Shown piece by piece: positions 1 to 8,591 of a stretch of 64,000 nucleotides of DNA (position 1 is the first letter of the stretch; each line of letters begins with the position of its first letter). The DNA comes from Pedobacter fastidiosus. Lineage in GTDB: Bacteria; Bacteroidota; Bacteroidia; Sphingobacteriales; Sphingobacteriaceae. The notes beneath the pieces were generated by a model, which had not been told where the DNA came from, did no database searches, and worked only from the letters and a program-made list of their open reading frames with translations. The position numbers were made by a program, and so were the translations under genes. The stretch spans positions 62,001-126,000 of the forward strand of contig NZ_JACRYL010000011.1 of assembly GCF_014306625.1 (NCBI RefSeq), written 5' to 3'.

Positions 1-1
1 T

Positions 2-130
2 TTGGAAACGGTTTTGCGTGAAGGTGTTTTAATCTCCTCCGATTTAAAACAACTCACTGAAACTTTTATTAAAATGATTGGAATGCACCGTTTCTGGGAA
101 CGTGAAAATCCCAGAAAGATTCCTGCATAA
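2..130 (+). CDS. C-terminal fragment of an unrecognised protein
   Basis: An open frame enters from the left edge and ends at TAA 128-130, leaving the last 42 residues in view. The tail is basic and ends with FWERENPRKIPA. No domain can be recognised from so short a piece. It is reported because the frame is open to the edge and the next plus-strand gene starts only about 200 bases further on. What it encodes must be read from the sequence to the left. Confidence 0.5.
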   Translation: METVLREGVLISSDLKQLTETFIKMIGMHRFWERENPRKIPA

Positions 131-334
131 TTTATTTATAATTTGAAATTTTGAGGTGAAGGTCCTTTTGGATAATGCAATTAAGTTGAGCCTTTATTGT
201 GCTAAATATTTAACCATAAATGAACAATATGGACATAAGGATTAAAATCAGTTTTTATCTGTTCATATTTATGATTAAAAAAGCTTAACTTAATTTCCTT
301 GCCACTTGGGCTTTTACTTTTCCTACTAAGATTT

Positions 335-940
335 ATGGAGAAACAAAGAGATTTAGGGATAATACCTGTTCAGTGTATCGGAAGCCAGATGGATGTGGTT
401 GAAAAACGCATTTTCAAGGATGAAGCAGTTGCAAGAGTCAAGTTTGGAGGAATTAAAGAACGTTTGCTCGATGTTAATAACTGGGGAAAATATGCAGGAA
501 TTTCGGCTTTTCGATTAATGGATACTCATGGAATACGTGCAGAAAGATTGGCAATAAAAACAGATTTTATCCGCATTGATATCCCAGGACCAGGCACGCA
601 TGCAGGCATGGGGTATGATTGGGTTTTAATTGAGGATATTGAGGAGATTGAAAGTGAACAGGAGCGGATACTTTACATGCGGGTTAGGCCTTGTCCGCAT
701 CCCCTTTCTGGAACGCATGAAACGGCTCATTTTCTAAAACAAGATGCCACTTCAACTTTTATTGTTAGGCAATTGGGTTCTTATATTTATGCAGAGGAAC
801 ATGGTAGAAATGAAATGCCCAATATTGCAGACGGAAGCTTTTATGATAAAGGTCGGAACTTTGTGGTAGGGATGGCGGCAAAATTTGGGCTATCCTACCC
901 TCAATGGAAAAGCTTGGTTAAAGGGTTATTGGCCGATTGA
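335..940 (+). CDS. Conserved-looking hypothetical protein, 201 aa
   Basis: I do not recognise a family. The frame is open from 299, but the ATG at 335 gives a cleaner N-terminus (MEKQRDLG) than the hydrophobic stretch MPLGLLLFLLRF that the earlier start would add; if the longer form is used, that stretch would be a short membrane anchor. From 335 there is no signal peptide or membrane segment, so it is probably cytoplasmic. Composition is that of a soluble mixed alpha/beta protein, with a Gly/Pro-rich turn (IPGPGTHAGMGYDW, about residues 83-96) and a His-containing segment (CPHPLSGTHETAH) that could bind a ligand or metal; this is inference only. It faces the convergent ankyrin gene with a 6-base gap. 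Confidence 0.6.
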   Translation: MEKQRDLGIIPVQCIGSQMDVVEKRIFKDEAVARVKFGGIKERLLDVNNWGKYAGISAFRLMDTHGIRAERLAIKTDFIRIDIPGPGTHAGMGYDWVLIEDIEEIESEQERILYMRVRPCPHPLSGTHETAHFLKQDATSTFIVRQLGSYIYAEEHGRNEMPNIADGSFYDKGRNFVVGMAAKFGLSYPQWKSLVKGLLAD

Positions 941-946
941 TGTAAA

Positions 947-1417
947 TTAGGATTTTATTAGATCCATTCCAATTTCATTTCCCTGTAGTGCTGCAAATTC
1001 CAATGCACTTTGGCCACTTGTATCTAAAATTGTTCTGTCGGCGCCACTTTCCAATAATAACTTCAAAACGTCGTTTCTCCCAAACATTGCGGCAAACATC
1101 ATTGCGGTTCCGCCGTTGCCATGTTGCAGATTTAGTTGAGCGCCTTGTGAAATTAAAAGTTGCACAATTTCCAAATAACCTTTAAAAGCGGCGCCCATTA
1201 GTGCTGTATTTCCACCGTTATCGGCTATGTTCAGATTAGCACCAGCATCAATCAGTAATTTGGCGGCCTCTACCTGATTGTTGTAACAGGCAATAATTAA
1301 AGCCGTATATCCTTTTTCGTCCCTATAATTTAAATCAACTTTCCGGAGAATAAGCTCCTTTAAAACTTCGATTTCGCCTTTTCTGGCTGCGGGAATGATC
1401 AGCTGATTAATATCCAT
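947..1417 (-). CDS. Ankyrin-repeat protein, 156 aa
   Basis: The protein consists almost entirely of about four 33-residue ankyrin repeats. Typical signatures are visible: GYTALIIACYNN, LLIDAGANLNIADNGGNTALMGAAFKG, QLLISQGAQLNLQHGNGGTAMMFAA and LLLESGADRTILDTSGQSALEFAA. Ankyrin stacks are protein-binding scaffolds; no catalytic domain is attached, so the partner cannot be named. There is no signal peptide, so it is probably cytosolic. The ATG at 1415-1417 starts directly before the first capping repeat (MDINQLIIPAARKGEIEVLKEL), which supports the start. It stands alone; the next minus-strand gene upstream is about 150 bases away. Confidence 0.85.
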   Translation of the reverse strand: MDINQLIIPAARKGEIEVLKELILRKVDLNYRDEKGYTALIIACYNNQVEAAKLLIDAGANLNIADNGGNTALMGAAFKGYLEIVQLLISQGAQLNLQHGNGGTAMMFAAMFGRNDVLKLLLESGADRTILDTSGQSALEFAALQGNEIGMDLIKS

Positions 1418-1569
1418 AACGATACAACCCTTGTTTCGGGATTAAAGTTTTGAAGGATTTTTTTATCAGCATAAAGCCACAGTCTAACGCACATCTTTTA
1501 ACAGACGATTGAATTTGCCCTTTTCCAGAAACAGCGAAGTATGCCTAAAGTATTTATCACCACCAGAAG

Positions 1570-1857
1570 CTATTGTTCTAATTGATGAGTCTTGAAGATG
1601 GCTCTGGTAATTATTGCGGTATTCTCTTTTAGTTCGTCCAAGCAACAATGTTTTATGCCGATTGGTACTGCGAGGCCTGCTATATCTTCGGTAAATTCCA
1701 GTAAGATATATCTTGATCCGCTAGGTGTTGTAGTTCCTTTTAGCAGCGTAAATAACTCTGTTGCGGTTTCCCTATTAGCACCAAGTTCAAAATTTCCGAA
1801 TTCTTTTCTTCCAGTCGAAGTTTCTATTGTGATGTGCACAGAAAATCTGATTTCCAT
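1570..1857 (-). CDS. Small hypothetical protein, 95 aa
   Basis: Not a family I can name. It begins MEIRFSVHITIETSTGRKEFGNFELG and reads as a compact alpha/beta domain with an early beta-rich half and a helical C-terminus; one CC pair occurs near residue 71. It has no signal peptide or membrane segment. It lies just downstream of the hsp20 gene on the same strand, but a strong terminator hairpin (1892-1919) separates them, so it probably has its own promoter or depends on read-through. The overlapping plus-strand frame at 1592-1891 looks like a shadow. Coding is likely from its normal composition, but its function is unknown. Confidence 0.6.
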   Translation of the reverse strand: MEIRFSVHITIETSTGRKEFGNFELGANRETATELFTLLKGTTTPSGSRYILLEFTEDIAGLAVPIGIKHCCLDELKENTAIITRAIFKTHQLEQ

Positions 1858-1891
1858 AACATTTCAAATTCTTAGGTTCAAAATTCCTTAA

Positions 1892-1919
1892 AGAAAAAAT
1901 GCCGCCATTTGGCGGCATT
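1892..1919 (-). terminator. Rho-independent terminator of hsp20
   Basis: Perfect 9-bp stem AATGCCGCC / GGCGGCATT (1898-1906 and 1911-1919) with a 4-base loop. Read on the minus strand it is followed by a T-rich run (TTTTTTCTTT). It begins 4 bases after the hsp20 stop codon. Confidence 0.85.
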
Positions 1920-1923
1920 CCCA

Positions 1924-2364
1924 CTATTGAATCTCTATTTGTTTTGAAAATGCTCTGGATTCCTCTTTTTTTGGAATGCTAAGCTTCAGAATCCCATCTG
2001 CATAAACTGCTCTAATGTGCTCAATATCGCCACTTTCTGGCAGTGCAAATGTACGTGTGAATGCTGAATAACTGAATTCTCTTCGGTTATAGACTTTGTT
2101 TTGAGTATTGTCTGTTTGAGACTGCTCCGTAGCAATGGTCAACATCTCTCGGTCAACGGAAACCTTAAAATCCTCTTTCTTAAGGCCAGGCGCCGCAAGC
2201 TCGATGTGATATTCTTCGCTAGTTTCGGATATGTTAACTGCCGGAACGTTACTTACGCGACGGTCTGGAAAGAAAGTATCGCTAAGTACAGATTCGAAAA
2301 TGTCATTAAAGCCTGGCAATAATGCATTGTTCTTTTTTTCTGGATTAAATTTAACCAATGTCAT
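1924..2364 (-). CDS. hsp20: Hsp20/alpha-crystallin small heat-shock protein, 146 aa
   Basis: ATP-independent cytosolic holdase that binds unfolding proteins. The alpha-crystallin domain spans roughly residues 40-140: VPAVNISETSEEYHIELAAPG, the AxPGLKKEDF core, YNRREFSYSAFTRTFALP, and the closing ADGILKLSIPKK followed by the IEIQ tail, which resembles the C-terminal I-x-I anchor. I start at the ATG at 2362-2364, preceded by AAGGAAAAAACACT, a good ribosome-binding region. The frame is open 16 codons further upstream but that part (KNKKLKGKN) is not family-like. Length is normal. Upstream A/T-rich direct and inverted repeats (2504-2555) may be regulatory. A strong terminator follows directly. 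Confidence 0.95.
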   Translation of the reverse strand: MTLVKFNPEKKNNALLPGFNDIFESVLSDTFFPDRRVSNVPAVNISETSEEYHIELAAPGLKKEDFKVSVDREMLTIATEQSQTDNTQNKVYNRREFSYSAFTRTFALPESGDIEHIRAVYADGILKLSIPKKEESRAFSKQIEIQ

Positions 2365-2503
2365 AGTGTTTTTTCCTTTTAATTTTTTGTTTTTAAATGG
2401 ACTATAAATCAATTAATGTTTCTCGAGGGCTCTTATATCAACTGCCTCAGCTGTTAAATATCAACTCGTATGCCAATGGTTTTAATGCTCAATTGAGCTG
2501 GTT

Positions 2504-2555
2504 TTTTATGAAAAATTTTCATGTTTTATGAAAAATTTTCAGCGCTCTAACTGAA
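2504..2555. repeat. Direct 20-bp repeat plus inverted copy upstream of hsp20
   Basis: TTTTATGAAAAATTTTCA occurs at 2504-2521 and again at 2524-2541, a period of 20 bases. It is followed by an inverted relative (CTGAAATTTTTTCAG) ending near 2565. It lies about 140-200 bases upstream of the hsp20 start and about 160 bases before the divergent lipoprotein gene, so it could be a binding site for a regulator of either. This is inference; no known heat-shock operator such as CIRCE matches it. Confidence 0.45.
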
Positions 2556-2712
2556 ATTTTTTCAGTTATGGTTCTTCATGTCGGGTTTATATGCACAAAT
2601 AATATCATACTATAGATTTAATTACGTGATAAAGTAGACTTATTAATACTACATGATTCCTAAAAATTGTAAGGTTTTTTAAACTGTATGCTAAGTCAAA
2701 TGTTTATAAAGC

Positions 2713-2925
2713 ATGTTATTTCGATTTAGATATTTGTTGTTTTGCCTTTCCATTCTATTGATGTTTATTAATGGATGTAAGAAGAGTATTTGTGGCAAAA
2801 TTAAAATGGTTAGTCGCGATGTCGGCCCAATGGGTAAAACCCGAACCATCCTATATCTAGAAACTGGCGAACAGGTGGAAGTTGTTGAAACGGATCTAAA
2901 TCCAGGTGATGTTTATTGCAATTAA
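2713..2925 (+). CDS. Small lipoprotein, 70 aa
   Basis: Begins with a charged N-terminus, a hydrophobic stretch and a lipobox FINGC with the acylated cysteine at residue 22, so it is predicted to be exported and lipid-anchored. The mature part is only about 49 residues (CKKSICGKIKMVSRD...) with two more cysteines, one near each end, that could form a disulfide. No enzymatic motif is visible and I do not recognise the family. It stands alone, with about 70 bases to the next plus-strand gene. Confidence comes from the clean lipoprotein signal. Confidence 0.6.
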   Translation: MLFRFRYLLFCLSILLMFINGCKKSICGKIKMVSRDVGPMGKTRTILYLETGEQVEVVETDLNPGDVYCN

Positions 2926-2997
2926 AAAATAAATTCTGCAATCTCAATCCACACCAATCATATTCTTCTTATCAGAATTTATCAATCTTAAAAAAAA

Positions 2998-3258
2998 ATG
3001 ACTCAGAATACAAACCTAGTCAATCCAGAAAAACAAAATATTAATCTCAAAAATTTGCTTGAAAAGGTTAGGCGACTTAGGGGTTACGGAGATATGGATA
3101 CCTACAAATTGGCTTTTATGAATGAAATATATACTGGACCAGATGGTCCTAAAAAAAAGCAGATCCTGTTTCAAGAATTCTCTGATCCAACAACTTATCA
3201 TAAAGCAAAAAACAAATTGATATCTGAGCTAGAGGCACAAATTATAGAGTTGGAGTAA
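2998..3258 (+). CDS. Small hypothetical protein, paralogue of 8266-8511, 86 aa
   Basis: Soluble, charged small protein with no signal peptide. Its middle (LLEKVRRLRGYGDMDTY, then an EFSDPTTYHKAK segment) aligns along its length with the 81-aa protein at 8266-8511, which has FLAKVKQLRGFGDMNSY and EFSSPETFDVGK. The LRG(Y/F)GDM core is identical apart from conservative changes. The two are therefore paralogues 5 kb apart. Function is unknown; the predicted fold is mostly helical. ATG is preceded by an A-rich tract with no clear ribosome site. Confidence 0.65.
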   Translation: MTQNTNLVNPEKQNINLKNLLEKVRRLRGYGDMDTYKLAFMNEIYTGPDGPKKKQILFQEFSDPTTYHKAKNKLISELEAQIIELE

Positions 3259-3451
3259 TTGTTTTAGTTCAAACTTTCTTATCAATTTTCCTCCAGCTTG
3301 AGCAAATGTTTAATTATTGGAGAATAAGGTATCGCTAAATTTGATGTTCCAATTCTTGGTAGCCTTTTTGTAAGAGATAAATCGATTTAGAGTTTCAGAA
3401 AAGTAGTATATTGGTCTTTTACGCCTGATGGGTTTTTAAAATAATGACACC

Positions 3452-5266
3452 ATGAAAAATACTAAGTACCTGATTCTTTTCCTAGCAGTAATCTTATTTG
3501 GCAGTTTCCCGCAAAATGTTTTCGCACAAACCGCAAAACTGCCTACAAAATGGACTAGAGAAGCCATGTCATCTGCTAATCCATTTCCAGATTATCCACG
3601 CCCCCAAATGGAACGCAAAGAATGGATGTCGCTAAACGGAAAATGGGACTACTTAGGCGGTGGGGATAAGGATAATGCCCTTGATCCTAAGAAACCGATA
3701 AATTTTACGGGAAAACGTGAATCGATTCTAGTTCCATATTGCCCCGAATCCGTGATTTCTGGCATTGAGCGCAAGCAGGAAATCAATATGTGGTACCGTA
3801 AAACTTTCGAGGCTCCCTTGGGCTGGAAGGGAAAGCAATTGATCATCAATTTTGAAGCGGTAGACCATGATGCGACCGTATTTGTAAACGGAAAAAAGGC
3901 TGGATCGCACTCGGGTGGATATGATTCCTTTTCTTTTGATATTACCGCTTTCTTGAAAGAAGGTAGCAATGAACTTATTGTGGCAGCACATGATCCAAAC
4001 GATGGAAGAACCCCTTCTGGTAAGAATGGGCCACGAGGAGACTATACTTTCAGCTCGGGCATTTGGCAAAGCGTGTGGCTCGAACCTGTAAACGCCAGCC
4101 ATATTAAAAATATTCGGTTACTACCGGATCTTGAGAACAATAGACTTAAAGTGATCGTTAATTCAGGTTCAGATGCTGTATCGGCGGTAGCTCTTGATGG
4201 AAAGAAAATTGTTTCGCAAGCACAGGGTCGGTCTGGAACCGAATTTTATTTACCCATGAGCAATCCAAAACTATGGTCTCCAGAAGAGCCATTTTTGTAC
4301 GATTTAAAAATTACCCTCAAAAATAAAGACGGAAAGATTGTTGATGAAATTAGCAGTTACTTTGGGATGCGAGATATTAAACTGGGTAAAGTTGGAGGCG
4401 TAATCAGGCCCTTGCTAAATGGAAAGTTTATTATGCAGGTTGGGCTACTAGACCAAGGCTACTGGCCAGATGGTGTTCTAACTGCTCCGACAGAGGAAGC
4501 GTTAAAATCTGACATCGATTTCACTAAAAAGGCTGGTTTCAATCTGATTAGAAAGCACATGAAAACCGAACCAAAGCGCTTTTATTACTGGGCAGATCGG
4601 ATGGGGATGCTTGTGTGGCAGGATATGCCAGCAATTTGGTATCAGCACGAGGATACAGCAAAAGTGCGTTCTGCTTTCCGAAAGGAACTAAAAGCAATTA
4701 TGGACGACCATTATAATGCTCCATCAATTATCACTTGGGTACCTTTTAACGAAAACTGGGGTGCATTTGATGTGCCAGAAATTACAGATTGGGTGAAAAA
4801 ATACGATCCCTCAAGGCTAGTTAACGGAAACTCTGGGTTCAACAACAACCCAGGCTACCAGAAAGCCGCAGGCGACCCAAAAAATGGTGACTTTGTAGAT
4901 ACTCATATTTATATAGGGCCATACGATGCCTCGACACCAGATCTTAAAAGAGCGGCTTCTTTGGGCGAGTTTGGAGGGGTGGGGCTTTTTGTAAGAGACC
5001 ATATGTGGCCGGTAGAAAATAACGCTTATGCATACGAGCCTACCCGAACTGCACTGACAGACCGATACGTGCTTTTGATGAGCCAAGTAGAACAACTGAT
5101 GAAGTATAAGGGCTTAAGTGTGGCTGTTTACACACAAACAACAGATGTTGAGCATGAGGTTAATGGTTTGCTGACTTATGACAGAGCGGTTGAAAAAATG
5201 GAGATAGAGCGGGTAAGAGAAATTAATAGAGCGGTTATTCTTGCTGGGGAAAAGCTCAAGCCCTAA
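3452..5266 (+). CDS. Secreted GH2 glycoside hydrolase, 604 aa
   Basis: Retaining beta-glycosidase of family 2, predicted periplasmic: residues 1-25 form a signal peptide ending VFAQ. Domain order is the usual one: sugar-binding jelly roll (about 50-205, SLNGKWDYLGGG, WYRKTFEAP, FEAVDHDATVFVNGK), an Ig-like domain (about 215-310), then the TIM barrel. Catalytic residues are visible: acid/base Glu434 in PFNENWG and nucleophile Glu506 in LGEFGG. At 604 residues it is much shorter than LacZ and lacks the C-terminal domains, like the short Bacteroidota GH2 enzymes. Specificity (galactosidase, glucuronidase, mannosidase) cannot be read. It is monocistronic, about 190 bases after the previous gene. 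Confidence 0.9.
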   Translation: MKNTKYLILFLAVILFGSFPQNVFAQTAKLPTKWTREAMSSANPFPDYPRPQMERKEWMSLNGKWDYLGGGDKDNALDPKKPINFTGKRESILVPYCPESVISGIERKQEINMWYRKTFEAPLGWKGKQLIINFEAVDHDATVFVNGKKAGSHSGGYDSFSFDITAFLKEGSNELIVAAHDPNDGRTPSGKNGPRGDYTFSSGIWQSVWLEPVNASHIKNIRLLPDLENNRLKVIVNSGSDAVSAVALDGKKIVSQAQGRSGTEFYLPMSNPKLWSPEEPFLYDLKITLKNKDGKIVDEISSYFGMRDIKLGKVGGVIRPLLNGKFIMQVGLLDQGYWPDGVLTAPTEEALKSDIDFTKKAGFNLIRKHMKTEPKRFYYWADRMGMLVWQDMPAIWYQHEDTAKVRSAFRKELKAIMDDHYNAPSIITWVPFNENWGAFDVPEITDWVKKYDPSRLVNGNSGFNNNPGYQKAAGDPKNGDFVDTHIYIGPYDASTPDLKRAASLGEFGGVGLFVRDHMWPVENNAYAYEPTRTALTDRYVLLMSQVEQLMKYKGLSVAVYTQTTDVEHEVNGLLTYDRAVEKMEIERVREINRAVILAGEKLKP

Positions 5267-5418
5267 TCGGATTCTTCTTTTTTGATTTGCCTTTTGAGGG
5301 CTTTTGAACTGATTGATAAGGAGGAAAAAAAGAATTTTTTTACACTCTTGAATATAGAATTGCAGTCAAAATCCAAACTTCAAGATGTCTTCAGTATTTT
5401 AAAACATATTTACATCTA

Positions 5419-6096
5419 ATGAAGATTCTTATCATCGAAGACGAGCCGGTGCTTAGACACAGCATTGCTCAATACCTTACCACTGAGGGTAATGTGTGTA
5501 GTTTGGCCTCTACTTATGCCGAATCTTTAGAAAGGCTGAATTTATACGAATACGATTGTATTCTTTTGGATTTGACCCTTCCAGATGGAGAAGGGCTCCA
5601 GCTATTAAACTATCTCAAAAGAATGAATAGGGCTGAAGGTGTAATAATCATTTCTGCGAGAAATTCTATAGATCAAAAAATAGAGGGATTAAGTCTTGGT
5701 GCGGATGATTATTTAATTAAGCCTTTTCATTTATCAGAATTGAATGCAAGGATACTGGCTGTGATGCGACGTAAAAGTGCACAAGGTGATCGCCATATCG
5801 AATTTAATGAGATTCGAATTGATATTGATGCAAAAGAAGTTACCATAAATGGTTTGGGAGTTTACATGACCAAAAAGGAATTCGACCTTTTGCTTTACTT
5901 TATTGCCAATAAGGGCAAGGTAATTTCAAAATCTGCCGCGGTAGAGCACATATGGGGAGATGATTCGGATATGGCAAACAGTTTTGATTTCATTTATACT
6001 CACATTAAAAATATAAGAAAGAAGCTCACTGATGCGGGTAGCAGAGATTATTTTCAATCAGTTTATGGTGTTGGTTACAAATTCACGAGCACATGA
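5419..6096 (+). CDS. OmpR/PhoB-type response regulator, 225 aa
   Basis: N-terminal receiver domain (1-115) with acidic pocket EDE (7-9), phospho-acceptor Asp51 in LLDLTLPDGEG, and Lys in YLIKPF near residue 100. The C-terminal winged-helix DNA-binding domain (about 127-223) shows the usual MTKKEFDLLLYF...VISKSAAVEHIWG...YGVGYKF pattern. It overlaps the histidine kinase by 4 bases (ATGA), so the two are translationally coupled and form a cognate pair. The target is not visible; the cytochrome b gene following the kinase in the same operon is a plausible one. Confidence 0.95.
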   Translation: MKILIIEDEPVLRHSIAQYLTTEGNVCSLASTYAESLERLNLYEYDCILLDLTLPDGEGLQLLNYLKRMNRAEGVIIISARNSIDQKIEGLSLGADDYLIKPFHLSELNARILAVMRRKSAQGDRHIEFNEIRIDIDAKEVTINGLGVYMTKKEFDLLLYFIANKGKVISKSAAVEHIWGDDSDMANSFDFIYTHIKNIRKKLTDAGSRDYFQSVYGVGYKFTST

Positions 6097-7346
6097 GGTT
6101 ATTTACAAGGTATAATCGCATACTCATCATCATCAGTTTTTTTGGAATGATGATTATCGGATTTCTTTTTTACAGAATGTTGGTTTATTATCTGGATATG
6201 CAGATTGACCACGACCTAGTAGAAGAAATTATGGAAGTGAAAGAGTATTCGGATAAGAGTACCTTTTATGAACCGCACGAGTTTGAAGATTTAATTGTAC
6301 AATATAAAAAAATATCGAAAGCCAATCCTTCCAGTAGCTACGCAGACACTGTATTTTATAACCCCGTAAAACACAGAACAGAAACTGCAAGATACCTTAA
6401 AACAGAACTTGAGCTAGTTGGACAACCCTATCAGATACTTGTTATTGCTTCAAAATTTGAACGACAAGAGCAGATTAGAAACATTTGCCTTATTATTCTG
6501 ATACCTGTTATGATACTTTTTGCCGTGGTATTAATGGTGAATAGAATTTTACTAAAGAAAATATGGAAACCATTTGAACAGCTTTTACAAAATATTACTG
6601 CTTTTAATATCAACCATGAGCGCCCGTATGAACCTGTAGATATGCCTGTTGCAGAATTTAAACAGCTTAATCAGGTTTTGGTGGAGCTTTCTGGCAAAGT
6701 TAAATCGGATTATGACGAGATTAAGCTTTTTACCGAAAATGCTTCTCATGAGATGATGACACCCCTTGCCGTTATCAATTCTAAGCTTGATAATATGCTC
6801 CAATCTAATGTTTTGGGGAAGGAAGATGGCGAAACATTGGTCGAATTGTACAAGGCAACTTCTAGGTTAACCAAACTTAACCAATCACTTTTACTCTTGG
6901 TTAAAATAGATAATAATTTATTGCATGATGAGCAAAAGGTTAATATAAAAGCACTGATAGAAGAAAAAGCCGTTTATTTTCAAGAGCTTATTGGCGGCCG
7001 TAATCTAACCGTAGATTTAGAACTGGCGGATATCAGTATTTCTGCAAGTTTACAATTACTGGAAATGTTGATCAATAATTTATTCAGTAATGTAATTCGG
7101 CATAACTATGATGGTGGAAAAATTGAGATTAGATTGGATGCAGAGAAAATTGTGTTTTCCAATACAGGCCACAATCATGCTCTGGATCCAGAGAAAATTT
7201 TCGACCGTTTTTATAAAGACAGTGCATCAGAAGGTACTGGTTTAGGGCTTTCTATCCTAAAGCAGATCTGCAATCGCCAACATTATTTGTTAGCATATTC
7301 TTATAATCACGATCTCCATACTTTTACAATAACATTTAATAATTGA
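6093..7346 (+). CDS. Sensor histidine kinase, 417 aa
   Basis: Membrane sensor kinase paired with the preceding response regulator. Two membrane segments (about 8-27 and 130-152) bracket a periplasmic sensor region of about 100 residues with no recognised domain. The dimerisation/phospho-acceptor helix carries His219 in ENASHEMMTPLAVI. The HATPase domain has the N-box LINNLFSNVIRH and a G-rich lid EGTGLGLSIL. The G1 region (FSNTGHNHALDPEKIFDRFYK) is degenerate compared with the textbook DxGxG, as often in Bacteroidota kinases of this type. It starts inside the regulator gene (4-base overlap) and ends 10 bases before the cytochrome b gene. Confidence 0.93.
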   Translation: MRLFTRYNRILIIISFFGMMIIGFLFYRMLVYYLDMQIDHDLVEEIMEVKEYSDKSTFYEPHEFEDLIVQYKKISKANPSSSYADTVFYNPVKHRTETARYLKTELELVGQPYQILVIASKFERQEQIRNICLIILIPVMILFAVVLMVNRILLKKIWKPFEQLLQNITAFNINHERPYEPVDMPVAEFKQLNQVLVELSGKVKSDYDEIKLFTENASHEMMTPLAVINSKLDNMLQSNVLGKEDGETLVELYKATSRLTKLNQSLLLLVKIDNNLLHDEQKVNIKALIEEKAVYFQELIGGRNLTVDLELADISISASLQLLEMLINNLFSNVIRHNYDGGKIEIRLDAEKIVFSNTGHNHALDPEKIFDRFYKDSASEGTGLGLSILKQICNRQHYLLAYSYNHDLHTFTITFNN

Positions 7347-7356
7347 AACATTTATT

Positions 7357-8025
7357 ATGGCAATTATAGAACCTACAAATCAAGATATCAACCAAAACGG
7401 AAAAGGTAAGAAGTATCCCAAATCAACCCGGATTTGGCATTGGATAAACTTTGTAATCATTACGGGTTCATTACTCACAGTACTAGTTAACTCAACTCTT
7501 TTTAATCGAAATCAGCGTGCTTTTGTTAAAAGCGAACTGTTGCATGCTGGTGCAACTATAAACGATAAGCAGGCAGGAGCGGTAACACATGGATTGGAAG
7601 ATCAGGTATGGGGAATCCACATTTATTTCGGTTATGCCCTTGTTGCACTTTTTGTATTCAGGTTAATTGCAGAATTCTTTCTGCCGCCAGCGCAAAGAAT
7701 TCTTCCAAAAATCAAAAAAGCTTATAACGCCTACTTTATTTTGAAAAAACAAAGAGAAATAGCAAAACACGAGCTTGTTGTAAAAGGGTTATATTTAATT
7801 TTTTACGTGCTTCTATCAATAATGGTGATTACAGGCTTATGCTTGGCTTTTGAAGATTATACCGGCATTCCTGAAAACATTAACCATAGCATTAAAGAAA
7901 TACACGGTTTCTGTATGTATCTTATACTTGGCTTTATTATTCTCCATTTAGCAGGGGTATTTCTCGCAGAGCGTAAAGACGGAAAGGGAATTGTTTCAGA
8001 TATGATTAATGGTGGAGATTTGTAA
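7357..8025 (+). CDS. Cytochrome b561-type membrane protein, 222 aa
   Basis: Di-heme cytochrome b of the Ni/Fe-hydrogenase/formate dehydrogenase cytochrome b superfamily. Four membrane segments can be traced: around RIWHWINFVIITGSLLTVL, IHIYFGYALVALFVFRLIAEF, LYLIFYVLLSIMVITGLCLA and FCMYLILGFIILHLAGVFL. Histidines at the segment borders (IWHW, WGIHIYFGY, EIHGF, ILHL) are the likely heme ligands. It would shuttle electrons between quinone and a periplasmic partner. It follows the histidine kinase by 10 bases, so it is probably in the same operon. No dehydrogenase partner is encoded nearby, and its true partner is unknown. Confidence 0.8.
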   Translation: MAIIEPTNQDINQNGKGKKYPKSTRIWHWINFVIITGSLLTVLVNSTLFNRNQRAFVKSELLHAGATINDKQAGAVTHGLEDQVWGIHIYFGYALVALFVFRLIAEFFLPPAQRILPKIKKAYNAYFILKKQREIAKHELVVKGLYLIFYVLLSIMVITGLCLAFEDYTGIPENINHSIKEIHGFCMYLILGFIILHLAGVFLAERKDGKGIVSDMINGGDL

Positions 8026-8265
8026 TTCGAAATTAATTTGTAAATAATCGAATTAAGTTTTAATAGCGATTAAGTTGGATTCAACCATGTTTTTAAAAGA
8101 ATTTAAACCCATATTAAATTTGCTAAAACAGATTAACCAGAATTGGGAACCTCAAAATTTTACTATTATAACTCATATAATTCAATAGTTATTGATATTT
8201 ATCATTAAATGAGCATTTTTGCTGAAATTCTGTAGTATTAATTATATGTTTTATTATGTTTGTGC

Positions 8266-8511
8266 ATGGAATCGCTCAATAAAGTTCAAATGTTAAATAC
8301 CTTTCTTGCTAAAGTTAAGCAGTTGAGGGGTTTTGGTGATATGAATTCTTATTTCTTAGCCAGCCAATTTAAGGGTATTGATGAGAAAGTTCAGGAAAAT
8401 GATGTAAATGAAATTATCACAGAATTTTCTTCTCCAGAAACATTTGATGTAGGTAAAACACATTTTATAAATGGCATTAACGCACTGCTAGCAGATATTT
8501 TACACAACTAG
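8266..8511 (+). CDS. Small hypothetical protein, paralogue of 2998-3258, 81 aa
   Basis: Start taken at ATG 8266; an in-frame TTG two codons upstream is possible. No signal peptide. FLAKVKQLRGFGDMNSY (about 14-30) and TEFSSPETFDVGK match the 86-aa protein at 2998-3258, so the two form a small family within this window. It ends 24 bases before a strong terminator. The 240 bases upstream contain only a weak 33-codon frame (8087-8188) that I do not count as a gene. Function is unknown. Confidence 0.7.
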   Translation: MESLNKVQMLNTFLAKVKQLRGFGDMNSYFLASQFKGIDEKVQENDVNEIITEFSSPETFDVGKTHFINGINALLADILHN

Positions 8512-8534
8512 TGTACTTATCCTATCTATATAGA

Positions 8535-8566
8535 AAGCCCTTAGATTTTCGTCTAAGGGCTTTTTT
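8535..8566 (+). terminator. Rho-independent terminator
   Basis: 11-bp perfect stem AAGCCCTTAGA / TCTAAGGGCTT (8535-8545 and 8552-8562), 6-base loop TTTTCG, then a T run. It terminates the small gene at 8266-8511. Confidence 0.9.
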
Positions 8567-8591
8567 GTGCTTATAATGTTTTAAAAAAATA

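Noticed and set aside
8087..8188. A 33-codon frame in the gap before the small gene at 8266
   Set aside because: It is too short to support, has no ribosome site or neighbour relation, and A/T-rich gaps often contain such frames by chance.
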